From DASXZH01 sp963829965 (GTDB taxonomy: Bacteria > Armatimonadota > Fimbriimonadia > Fimbriimonadales > Fimbriimonadaceae): DNA of 64,000 nt. The position numbers were made by a program, and so were the translations under genes. Positions 44,158 through 53,231 of this stretch are shown one piece after another; positions within the stretch are counted from its first letter, which is position 1, and each line of letters opens with the position of its first letter. The DNA lies in contig CAWHLK010000032.1 of the NCBI GenBank assembly GCA_963829965.1, positions 186,001 through 250,000 of the forward strand, given 5' to 3'. The notes below the pieces were generated by a model. That model searched no databases. It was not told where the DNA came from and saw only the letters and a program-made list of their open reading frames with translations.

Positions 44158-45076
44158 CTACTGGTTCGCGGGCGGCAAACTTGTGCAATATTGGGCGACT
44201 GCGTTCGGGAACTGAGACCAGGTGGTCGGAATCGCTGCCTTGATGTCATTTTCGGAGAAGTTCCAAAAGCCTTCGCGATTTGGCCTGCCTCGCCAAACCG
44301 GCGCCGGACTCTGACAACCGCCATTCGCGCAATTGTCCGCATCACTGCCGACGTTCGCGAACTGGTCGCAGATTTCCAAATAGGAGATACGCCCCGCGTG
44401 CCCATCCATGTATGCGACGTCCTGCCCGCGCTCGTCATAGACCCCGCTCAGGTTGGATCCAATCATGCCGGTGACCGGACTTGCTGAGCCTAACCAAGAG
44501 GTCTCGGCATCGACATTGTCTATCCAGCCTTGGCTGAAAGGTCCTATATCGGAGAAAAGTGATCGCCCCTCGACTACATCGCCCGTGGTTTCCGGCCTGG
44601 AAACCTCGCTCAAGCTCATACCTGGATTGTCGAAATTATCACCGAAGATTTGATTCTTGTGAAATACGTTGTTCCAATAATATCCGCGCCTTAGAGCAGG
44701 CAAACGGCCTAGGGAAGCCACTTCGGCAGGGCAAACGAAGTCACGGACATCAGGGATGGAGAACCCGTCCAAAAACTCTGACGACTCGTTGTGGGGATCG
44801 ATAAAGACCCGTTCATTGCGAATGTAAGGGTAGATGATCTGCTTCCAGTTCTCACAGATTCGGTTATCGACGTTTTGGCGGCCCTCGCGCATATCATCGT
44901 GATCACGGTAGTACATTTGTTGGGCAAAACCCAACTCTCTTAGGTTGAACATCCCGTTTTCCCATTGAGCGGAAGTTTTGCTTCTTTCAAACAAGGGCAT
45001 AAGAATGGCGGACAGAAATTGCGACGATGGCAACAATGGCCAACAGTTCCAATAGAGTAAAAGCTCTTCGTTTCAT
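44158..45076 (-). CDS. Prepilin-like (DUF1559-type) protein, one frameshift
   Basis: A frame starting at the ATG at 45076 reads MKRRAFTLLELLAIVAIVAI, a type IV prepilin/pseudopilin N-terminus with the processing site before Phe. One extra T near 45021 breaks the helix, and the rest (LSAILMPLFERSKTSAQWEN onward) continues in another frame to 44158. The C-terminal body has an internal VAYMDGHAGRISYL segment, as in DUF1559 proteins. Corrected length is about 305 residues. Unlike the copy at 22038, this one keeps its N-terminal motif. Confidence 0.75.
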
Positions 45077-45210
45077 CAACTTTGATTCGCACCGTTCCAA
45101 CCTCCCCGTTGGAAACGGTACCTCCTGCACTATTTGACGCCATGCTGAAACGGTTAAGTTCTAACTTGGATCCTGAACCCATTTTATTTAACAGCTGGGT
45201 TTTGAATGTT

Positions 45211-45510
45211 TCAGCTTTGGACTCTTTCCAAAAGTGCAAAGCGCAGGTCGTCCACCAGGTCCCAGGTCATAAACCCTCCGCTAGGAAATTGGGCGTACTC
45301 GTCCCACTGGGGAAAGCCCTCGATCTCCAAGTCCTTCGGCGTCACTCGGTGTGCGCCGTTGAGCAGGAGCACAACCTCCACGTTCTCATAGAGCGAAATA
45401 TCCGCCAGAAACGCTCGGGGCGTGCAAAATACCGGCGCTTCGCCGCCCAGAAGCTGGAGAGTCACGTTGCCGTAGTGCTCTTCACTCGTTAGCGGTGGTC
45501 GCCAGGCCAT
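45211..45510 (-). CDS. Hypothetical protein
   Basis: This 99-residue protein starts MAWRPPLTSEEHYGNVTLQL, 14 bases downstream of the sialidase-like gene on the same strand, so it is probably co-transcribed. The sequence is acidic and strand-rich, with no signal peptide or motif I can name. The composition and operon position make it likely to be real. It may interact with the product of the upstream gene. Confidence 0.55.
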   Translation of the reverse strand: MAWRPPLTSEEHYGNVTLQLLGGEAPVFCTPRAFLADISLYENVEVVLLLNGAHRVTPKDLEIEGFPQWDEYAQFPSGGFMTWDLVDDLRFALLERVQS

Positions 45511-45524
45511 TCAAGAAGAATATC

Positions 45525-46847
45525 TTAACGATCCTGCCAGAAAGCCCCCAGAGGCTTTCGCGCAATAAACGTCTTTCCCGAAAACGCCCACGTCGGCACC
45601 GTGCTGGGTGTCTCCGTCCAAGTGACGTACGCGTTCTTCCCATCCGCTGCGCAGCTCAAAAAGTCCAGCGGCGGACGGTAACAAATCACATCGTCCGAAA
45701 CCCGCTCCGAAGTCCCAAACCCCGCATCCGGAGAACTCATGCCCGCAAACCGAACGTGCCACTTTCCGACATATTGGTTGCTTCCCTCAGGTTGAACTTG
45801 GCCGTCCCGGTTATCCTGATACGCGATATAAAATCGCCCCTTTGAATCTGCGCAGAACCACGGAAGCGTCTGGACGTAGATCCCGACGTTATCCGAGTGC
45901 TTGCTTGCAGCAAAGCTCTTGAGGTTGGCATCCAACTCTGCCTGAGGAGTCACCAGCTTCGGCGCGCTGAACGTCTCGCCCCCGTCGGTGCTGATGCGAT
46001 AGTAATCCAAGAGTGGATGCGTTTCCACCCCGTTCACAACTTCTTTTGTGTAATTGGGATACAAAGCGATCACGGTTTTCGGCCCCGCTGCGGCGATGCA
46101 TCCGAGGATCCAACGCTCCTGAGTATCGCCCAAAGATGGAGTTAGCGTGCCGATGGTCTGGTGCCCCTGGAAAGTGCGTCCGCCGTCGGTCGAGTAGGCA
46201 AAATCAAAGCGGTCGATGAGGTTCTGGTCGTGGGTAGTCGACCACATGGCGTAGATCCTGCCATCGGAAGAAGAGCAGAGATAGGGATCAACCGGCCCGT
46301 CCCCCGCGGGTTCCTTGTCCACGCGAGATCTCTGTTCGAAAGTCTTTCCATGGTCGGTCGAAGCCGCCAAAAACACGCCGATGGACTTCGGGCCGCCGAT
46401 GAACCCGTTCGAATAATCCATATAGAGTTCGCCGTTGGTAAGGTTCGGCGCCATCCATTCGCGGTCCAGTTCACCCGTTGGTCCCGTGCCTTTCTGAAGC
46501 GTCATTCCGTTGTCGTTCGAGAAATAGCTGCCAAAACCCAGGGATTTATCCGTATCGTTGTCGTGCAGGATAAAGGAGAGATTCATGTCCCCGTTTGGCC
46601 AAGCGAGCACGTCCATGTCGCAAAAGCAGTTGTCGTAGCTTTTTCTATCGCCAAACGAAGCGCCCCAGTCTCGGCTCGTATAAAGCTGGCCCGGCTGATG
46701 CATGGCAACATAAACTTCACCCTTCCCATCGGTCGCGACGCTCGATTCGCCACCGTCGCCAAGTTCCTTTCGGTCGGTCCATTGCGCGAAACCGGAAGAC
46801 ACCAGTAGAAGAGCAAGAGGAAGCGTGAAGGAGCGTGGGATCGGCAT
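45525..46847 (-). CDS. Secreted BNR-repeat (sialidase-like) protein
   Basis: The 440-residue protein has a signal peptide ending near SSGFAQ. At least three Asp-box (SXDXGXTF) repeats are visible: STDHGKTF, STDGGRTF and STDGGETF. These cap blades of a six-bladed propeller. The catalytic arginines and Glu/Tyr pair of true sialidases are not clearly placed, so the substrate is unknown. It follows the ChaN-like gene by 42 bases on the same strand and precedes the 99-residue protein. Confidence 0.78.
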   Translation of the reverse strand: MPIPRSFTLPLALLLVSSGFAQWTDRKELGDGGESSVATDGKGEVYVAMHQPGQLYTSRDWGASFGDRKSYDNCFCDMDVLAWPNGDMNLSFILHDNDTDKSLGFGSYFSNDNGMTLQKGTGPTGELDREWMAPNLTNGELYMDYSNGFIGGPKSIGVFLAASTDHGKTFEQRSRVDKEPAGDGPVDPYLCSSSDGRIYAMWSTTHDQNLIDRFDFAYSTDGGRTFQGHQTIGTLTPSLGDTQERWILGCIAAAGPKTVIALYPNYTKEVVNGVETHPLLDYYRISTDGGETFSAPKLVTPQAELDANLKSFAASKHSDNVGIYVQTLPWFCADSKGRFYIAYQDNRDGQVQPEGSNQYVGKWHVRFAGMSSPDAGFGTSERVSDDVICYRPPLDFLSCAADGKNAYVTWTETPSTVPTWAFSGKTFIARKPLGAFWQDR

Positions 46848-46889
46848 AGTCTTTAAAGGTTTACGGGGGCAGAGGCTGAGTTCGTTAGC

Positions 46890-47783
46890 TTACTGTTTTT
46901 GTTCGACGCCGCCCACGAACACAAAATCACCCAGCCCGCGCGAAACTGTAACCGGCTTGTCGCCATCCACCATGATGACAGTGACGCCATTCTGCCCGGT
47001 CCGTTTGTGAATCCGATAGTTGATTCCCTGGCCGTAAACCAAGTGTCCCGAGCCGGCGCAAACCACAAAAACGGAGTCTTGCGGTTGAGGGTGGGCGAAA
47101 AGATACTTTATGGCGGTGTCCGCCATCGCCTGATCCCAAAGAACCTGGGCCGCGTACATATTGTCCATTTCGGAACTGGTGCCCGGATGATCTCCGATGA
47201 GGGCATTGAAGATCGTACGGTGGGTGGGGTTCAAAGCCCCAAGGTCCGCCGGAAGTTCCGCCCTTTGCTCCGACGTCAGACCGGAATAGCCGCCCATCCC
47301 AACCGCATGGACCCATGGACGGGGAATATTGAGGGCGACCATCGGAAGGTGGTGGTCTTTGATCGTTTCGAAAATGGGCCGGTAAAGGCCAAAGTCGTAA
47401 CCCCACTGGTGCTTCCAATCGCTCTTTTCGATAAACTCATCCTCGCTCCACCAACCCAGCGTCCATGGGTTTAGGTCATCCTGAACGGGCCGGGTGAACA
47501 TCTCAAATCCCACGACAACCGGGCGAACCTTTGCAAGAGCTTCTATGACGCTCGCCTGAAACTTGTGGTGTTCGGGGTTTGTGTGCGATTCCCCGAGGAA
47601 CACGAAGGGCCTTCCGGTCGCGGAGTTGATCACGTCATCCAGGGTTACAACGCGCCCTGACCGGGTGTCCACAATCGTTCCCGGGGCGACTGTGATGTCT
47701 CCGTGCGACCCTATTGGCAAGCGCAAGGGATCGGGGCCGGTCTGGGCTAACGCGGCCGCAACTAGCAGAGGAAGTAAAGGCAC
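46890..47783 (-). CDS. ChaN-like (Tiki-superfamily) exported protein
   Basis: The 297-residue protein has a short signal sequence and the family motifs FVFLGESHTNPEHHKFQ and VVGFEMF, with a late CAGSGHLVYGQGI. ChaN from Campylobacter is a haem-binding lipoprotein. Here no lipobox is present, so periplasmic location is inferred. The GTG at 47783 begins the signal peptide directly. It is probably the first gene of a unit running to the prepilin-like gene at 44158. Confidence 0.8.
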   Translation of the reverse strand: MPLLPLLVAAALAQTGPDPLRLPIGSHGDITVAPGTIVDTRSGRVVTLDDVINSATGRPFVFLGESHTNPEHHKFQASVIEALAKVRPVVVGFEMFTRPVQDDLNPWTLGWWSEDEFIEKSDWKHQWGYDFGLYRPIFETIKDHHLPMVALNIPRPWVHAVGMGGYSGLTSEQRAELPADLGALNPTHRTIFNALIGDHPGTSSEMDNMYAAQVLWDQAMADTAIKYLFAHPQPQDSVFVVCAGSGHLVYGQGINYRIHKRTGQNGVTVIMVDGDKPVTVSRGLGDFVFVGGVEQKQ

Positions 47784-47866
47784 AGCCTATTCTCTAACTT
47801 TTCGCAACCCCGAGTCAAGCCTTCGCGCCGCGGGAACAGCCTAAGCCGTCTCTCAGCCGGACCCAA

Positions 47867-47872
47867 TAGATT
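47867..47872 (+). promoter_or_regulatory. -10-like box for a leaderless start (TAGATT, N6, ATG)
   Basis: TAGATT is followed by GTCAGC and then the ATG at 47879. No Shine-Dalgarno sequence is present. Confidence 0.45.
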
Positions 47873-47878
47873 GTCAGC

Positions 47879-48352
47879 ATGCGCGAACCGAGGTTGCAAA
47901 CATCCGATCAGCACGAACTACTGATCCCGATTCTGCTGGCGGCCTTTCCTATGGAGGACCGCCTTCGGAAGTTGTTAGCCTCGGAAGAACTGGTGACTTA
48001 CGGCGCTTGGGTGGGCGAAGAACTCGTTGGAGCGGTGACCATTCGCTGGGCTGAGCCAAGCGAAATTGAGATTATCGCGGTCGCAAGCGCCTTCCGGCGT
48101 AACGGCTATGGTTCAGCGATAATATCGGCGATCCTCGACGAAGCCAAAAGTCGGGGCATACGCCGCATGCTGGTTGCCACCGCCAGCATCTCACTGGACA
48201 ACATCCTGTTCTACCAGAAGTGCGGCTTCCGCATGAGTCACGTAAGGCGCGACAGTTCGATGCTCCTTGAAGCTGCGATCGTGTGGCAGGGAATTGCCCT
48301 TCGCGACATGCTGGTGTTTGATTATCTGATTGAAGTGCGGACTCCCCGTTGA
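47879..48352 (+). CDS. GNAT-family N-acetyltransferase
   Basis: The 157-residue protein has the acetyl-CoA-binding motif A as IIAVASAFRRNGYGSAII (R/Q-X2-G-X-G/A) and a following helix with ILDEAKSRGIRRMLVAT, then LFYQKCGF. These are standard GNAT features. The acceptor is unknown. It stands alone on the plus strand between minus-strand genes and has a leaderless-type start box. A GC-rich hairpin with GGGGCG/CGCCCC ends lies at 48376-48412. Confidence 0.85.
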   Translation: MREPRLQTSDQHELLIPILLAAFPMEDRLRKLLASEELVTYGAWVGEELVGAVTIRWAEPSEIEIIAVASAFRRNGYGSAIISAILDEAKSRGIRRMLVATASISLDNILFYQKCGFRMSHVRRDSSMLLEAAIVWQGIALRDMLVFDYLIEVRTPR

Positions 48353-48424
48353 CTCCCTAGCTCCAACCCATTTGCTGGGGCGCGGTTGAAGCACCAAGAC
48401 CACGCCCCGGTCAAAGACGGTTCC

Positions 48425-49075
48425 CTAAAACCTATAACCGACGCCGATTGAAAACAGATTGGGATTGATATCGAGGTTCGTCAGCGTAGTGCCGGTGGAC
48501 TTAACCTTGACGTTGGTCGCAATTCCAACATGTTTGAAATCGAAGTTCAGAGACCATGTCTTGTTGATCGCATAGTCCAGGCCACCGCCATAAACAAAAC
48601 CAAAACTGTTCCGAGTTACGTCCAGCGGAGTTCCCGCCGCCGCGATATTCGCGGCAGTGATGATCGTATAGTTCACTCCAACTCCGACGTAAGGTGTAAC
48701 CGGACACTGAGGAATCGGAAGGTGATACTGTACGGAAAGAACAGGTGGAAGATGGCTGACCGTTCCAATATTCCCGACTCCCGAGAGCGTTACATTGTGT
48801 TGCTGCGGATAGGTTAACACCAGCTCGAGAGCAATATTCTGGTTGAAGAAGTAAGAAAGGTCTACCTCAGGGAAGATCTTGGAATTAAGGCTGATCGCGT
48901 TGACCGGGAAGTTAACCCCCAACGCGCTGAATGCGCGCGATTGGTTTGCCGGATTCATGTCCAACGCCCGGACCCGAATAAGCCAAGGGTCCTTCTGGAT
49001 ATCGTCCTTGGATTGCGCAGCGCCAACAACCGACAGACCGAGCACGCCGATTGTCAATAACGAAGAGAGTTTCAC
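48425..49075 (-). CDS. OmpW-family outer membrane protein
   Basis: The 216-residue protein has a signal peptide (LLTIGVLGLSVVGAAQ) and strand repeats that fit the eight-stranded OmpW barrel. It contains WLIRVRALDMNP, then PPVLSVQYHLP, YVGVGVNYT and the terminal GVGYRF, with the aromatic last residue typical of outer-membrane barrels. It is good evidence for an outer membrane. The GTG at 49075 follows GGAGG by five bases. The 150-base leader upstream is GC-rich and structured. Confidence 0.85.
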   Translation of the reverse strand: MKLSSLLTIGVLGLSVVGAAQSKDDIQKDPWLIRVRALDMNPANQSRAFSALGVNFPVNAISLNSKIFPEVDLSYFFNQNIALELVLTYPQQHNVTLSGVGNIGTVSHLPPVLSVQYHLPIPQCPVTPYVGVGVNYTIITAANIAAAGTPLDVTRNSFGFVYGGGLDYAINKTWSLNFDFKHVGIATNVKVKSTGTTLTNLDINPNLFSIGVGYRF

Positions 49076-49230
49076 TTATGCCTCCATGGCAGCCGTGCGG
49101 CAGGTAACGAAGCTCTCCGGGTCTCCTGATCCGACCACCTCCAAAAATGGTACAGGTCGGAGGGCCGCTGAGTCTGTGCCCAAGATTTTGTCAATGATTT
49201 GCATGACGCGGTTGCAACTATTCCATTGGA
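49076..49230 (-). promoter_or_regulatory. Structured leader of the ompW-like gene
   Basis: On the minus strand this leader contains a CTCCGACC/GGTCGGA long-range stem (about 49117-49166). The sequence CAGGAGACC sits at 49119-49127, and a GCCGCACGGC segment precedes the GGAGG ribosome binding site. It resembles the 3' part of some riboswitches, but no complete known class fits. Confidence 0.3.
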
Positions 49231-49376
49231 CCTATTAAGTCACTCGGCTTCGGCCCGCCTCAATATCCGAAAACCAAGCAATTCTCTCATTGCGATGTAT
49301 CCCTTACCAGGTTTGAATTAGTGTGCGCCAAGTTGGTTCTTTTGCTTAGTGGCGCACGTAGAGAATTCCGGGTGGG

Positions 49377-49928
49377 ATGCAGCAAATGAAGCGCGTATCG
49401 GCTTATTTGGGATTGGCTCTGCTAGCCTTGCTGGCAGTGGGCATCCTAGGTTGCGCGAAGGCAGACGCGACTTCTACCGTCGATCCTCCGATCCAGCCTG
49501 CCGAAGGCGAGGACAACCTTTACGAAACGATTTCTTCTGCCGCGTTCCAACTCGACACCGCCGTTCAGGCACTCAGCGAAGTCCTGGACCAAACGCGCAA
49601 ACTGTCCGAAAAGAGCCAAGGCTCCATAAAGACTGCTTACTCTTCACTAAACGGCCTCGTCGACCGGGCGGGGGAAACCATCGGTGACTATCCGATACCG
49701 CCCCGAAGCAGCCAGGAAGTAGCGAAGAATCGCGAACATTTTGAACGCTGGGCGAAGAATGCGCTTGCTGCGTCGAACCACTCCCTTAAAATCGTGCTCA
49801 GCGCGGAAAGCTTGCAGGCTAGAGTGGATCCTGAGGGCCGGCATTCGGAACTGACCGAAAAGCTGCGAACGGCGGAAGACGCTCTTCGCGGAGCTCTCAA
49901 TACGCTAAAACCCGCATCCGGTAGTTAG
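49377..49928 (+). CDS. Putative lipoprotein with helical body
   Basis: The 183-residue protein has a signal peptide with lipobox GILGC near residue 26. The body is mostly helical (AVQALSEVLDQTRKLSEKSQ and HSELTEKLRTAEDALRGALN), suggesting coiled-coil packing. No family is recognised. An alternative start lies three codons later at the second ATG. It probably sits on the inner leaflet of the outer membrane or on the outer face of the inner membrane. The 300 bases upstream hold the ompW leader and an unassigned stretch. Confidence 0.7.
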   Translation: MQQMKRVSAYLGLALLALLAVGILGCAKADATSTVDPPIQPAEGEDNLYETISSAAFQLDTAVQALSEVLDQTRKLSEKSQGSIKTAYSSLNGLVDRAGETIGDYPIPPRSSQEVAKNREHFERWAKNALAASNHSLKIVLSAESLQARVDPEGRHSELTEKLRTAEDALRGALNTLKPASGS

Positions 49929-50121
49929 CTCTTTAATGCCTTGAGAACCAGCTTGATCGCCGTCCCGCTTTTTTGCCGATAGCCGGCGGATAGGTTAGTC
50001 CCTCCTGCTTGGCGAACTCCGCGAGTTCCTTGACTGTTGCCGTGCTGTCGCGCAGACCGATGACGACCTCAACGGTTTCGAAGGGTGTCAACAGGCCCCA
50101 AAAGAATACAGACGGGGGCAT
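49925..50121 (-). CDS. Small hypothetical protein, probable frameshift
   Basis: From the ATG at 50121 the frame reads FETVEVVIGLRDSTATVKEL, then AEFAKQEGLTYPPAIGKK, up to an A6 run at about 49968. Beyond it the better continuation, in another frame, is KSGTAIKLVLKALKS, ending at 49925. With one base corrected it encodes about 65 residues with a strand-helix-helix pattern. It overlaps the 3' end of the lipoprotein gene by four bases. The function is unknown. Confidence 0.4.
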
Positions 50122-50166
50122 AACAGGCGAAAGACTCGCAGATTTAATAAATGAAGCGCTTTAGGG

Positions 50167-50195
50167 TTGACTTTCCTGGCAGCTTAGTTCATAAT
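50167..50195 (+). promoter_or_regulatory. Probable promoter of the 16S rRNA gene
   Basis: TTGACT (50167-50172), a 17-base spacer and CATAAT (50190-50195) form the best sigma-70-type promoter in the region, about 207 bases before the mature 16S 5' end. Confidence 0.55.
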
Positions 50196-50284
50196 CTCCC
50201 TTGCCATCACATAAGATGGCGCCGTTGAAAGACGGTGTACCTTGAAAGCTCAATAGAGGAATGACGAATTTGTAAGTGTTCACA

Positions 50285-50340
50285 GGGACATGAAAATATG
50301 ATGTCCCGTCATTCGGCTTCCCAAAGCCAAGGGGAAGCCG
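50285..50340 (+). other. Two hairpins in the 16S leader
   Basis: GGGACAT/ATGTCCC (7 bp stem, 50285-50307) and CGGCTTCCC/GGGAAGCCG (9 bp stem, 50314-50340) lie between the promoter and the 16S gene. They may serve rRNA processing or antitermination. Confidence 0.55.
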
Positions 50341-50402
50341 GCCGAGCGTAGAAATACAGACTCGGCGAGTTAACAAACCCATCTGGGGAATAAAATAAAA
50401 TT

Positions 50403-51915
<1,513 letters not shown>

Positions 51916-52003
51916 AAGGTTAAGCACTCTTGGTTCCAATGGAATCGAGACATAACCAGGTCGGATTACAATTCGTCTCCTCTGAGCTTTTAGGTCTTAA
52001 AAT

Positions 52004-52037
52004 GCCGGTTCACGCAAGTGGCCGGTTTTTTTATTTT
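52004..52037 (+). terminator. Rho-independent terminator after 16S rRNA
   Basis: A CCGG-CAC / GTG-CCGG stem with a GCAA tetraloop and a small internal loop is followed by a run of T (TTTTTTTATTTT). Confidence 0.8.
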
Positions 52038-52056
52038 GTGCTCCTTCCTCCTCGCC

Positions 52057-52062
52057 TATAAT
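52057..52062 (+). promoter_or_regulatory. -10 box for a leaderless start (TATAAT, N6, ATG)
   Basis: A perfect TATAAT ends six bases before the ATG at 52069. Transcription would begin at about the A of the start codon. Confidence 0.6.
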
Positions 52063-52068
52063 TGGGGT

Positions 52069-52902
52069 ATGGCCTACAGTCCGCGGCGAGACGAATCCAA
52101 AGTTTGGACAATTCGTGAAGGCGACAGGTTCTTTCGAGAAAGGGGGCTGGTCAACAAAACCCTACATCGGATAGCAAAAGATTTAGCAAGGTTGGATATC
52201 CCTTACGCCGTCGTTGGAGGGTTGGCTCTCTTTAAGCACGGCTACCACCGATATACCGAAGACGTCGACCTATTGGTTACGAGAGAGGGTCTCAAGCGCA
52301 TCCATGAGGAGTTGGAGGGACGTGGCTATTTGCCAAAGTTTCGCGGTTCGAAGAATCTTCGTAATACGGAAACGGGTGTGACAATTGAGTTCCTAGTAGC
52401 TGGCGAGTTTCCGGGTGACGGTAAAGACAAACCAGTGGCCTTCCCAGATCCGAAAATCGTAAGCCACGAAAGCGACGGGATCCTATATCTAAACCTGGAA
52501 TCCTTAATCGAGTTGAAGCTTGCGTCAGGGATGACAAGTCGCGACCGGATTAAGGACACTGCCGACATCCACGAACTGATTAAGGCTCTAAGATTGCCTC
52601 GCGAGTTTGGCGAGCGGCTGAATCCTTATGTTCGGAAAGCCTATGACGACCTGTGGTTGGCCGGGGATCATCCCAAACGATATGTATTGCTATGGCAAGC
52701 CGGAGACTCTGCAGTTGGAGGAAAGTCGATCGAAGAGATAGCCCGAATCCCTGGGGAAGCGTCCGAGGAACTCAGAAAAATGGCCGAGGACGGCGTTCGC
52801 TTTGAACGAAACGGCGAACAGGGCGACCAGCTTCTCTTCGTCACCGAAGACCCCGAGGTCGCCGCAAAATACGATATGCACGAGGAGTCGGAGTTCCTCT
52901 AA
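52069..52902 (+). CDS. Nucleotidyltransferase-fold protein
   Basis: The 277-residue protein has a polymerase-beta-type nucleotidyltransferase core: YAVVGGLALFKHGYHRYTED followed by VDLLV, giving the GG and DXD-like (EDVD) active-site pattern. A later ESLIELKLASGMTSRDRIKD is typical of the DUF6036/AbiEii-like class. These proteins can modify RNA or act as toxins of type IV toxin-antitoxin pairs. No recognised antitoxin is adjacent, but a small gene follows at 52940. The ATG at 52069 is supported by TATAAT six bases upstream. An upstream in-frame start lies inside the 16S terminator and is unlikely. Confidence 0.72.
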   Translation: MAYSPRRDESKVWTIREGDRFFRERGLVNKTLHRIAKDLARLDIPYAVVGGLALFKHGYHRYTEDVDLLVTREGLKRIHEELEGRGYLPKFRGSKNLRNTETGVTIEFLVAGEFPGDGKDKPVAFPDPKIVSHESDGILYLNLESLIELKLASGMTSRDRIKDTADIHELIKALRLPREFGERLNPYVRKAYDDLWLAGDHPKRYVLLWQAGDSAVGGKSIEEIARIPGEASEELRKMAEDGVRFERNGEQGDQLLFVTEDPEVAAKYDMHEESEFL

Positions 52903-52928
52903 GACTCGCGCTCGATCCTGGCGCGGGC

Positions 52929-52934
52929 TATCAT
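52929..52934 (+). promoter_or_regulatory. -10-like box for a small gene (TATCAT, N5, ATG)
   Basis: TATCAT is followed by CCGTT and then the ATG at 52940. Confidence 0.4.
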
Positions 52935-52939
52935 CCGTT

Positions 52940-53231
52940 ATGCTCTGCGAAAAGCTTCTCCAATACCAAGCAGCCAAGCAAATGGTCACCCTCTACAAAT
53001 GGTCGGATGGCGACGGGCTCTTGATCGGCGATGTTGGTCTGCCGGATGATAGCAACCGACGGCCGCTATTGTGAACTCGAGGAATATGGAGACCACCCCC
53101 CCCAAAAACAAGTCGACGACAGGCTAACCATAGACCTTAACGAAATCGCAGAATTACGTTGGCGGTCATCCGGCGAACTGACCGTAACCGTGGTTCAAAA
53201 GGCGCTGAGCAGGACTACGGATCAATCGTGA
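52940..53231 (+). CDS. Small hypothetical protein, one frameshift
   Basis: From the ATG at 52940 the frame reads MLCEKLLQYQAAKQMVTLYK, then WSDGDGLLIGDV, and breaks near 53037. The better continuation is VCRMIATDGRYCELEEYGDH, then IDLNEIAELRWRSS, to 53231. Corrected length is about 96 residues, with a strand-rich fold. It lies 38 bases after the nucleotidyltransferase. Its 3' end overlaps that of the convergent SBBP gene by 17 bases. No family is recognised. Confidence 0.5.

Noticed and set aside
51916..52003. tRNA gene after 16S rRNA
   Set aside because: No cloverleaf, TTCGA loop or CCA-proximal stem could be formed.
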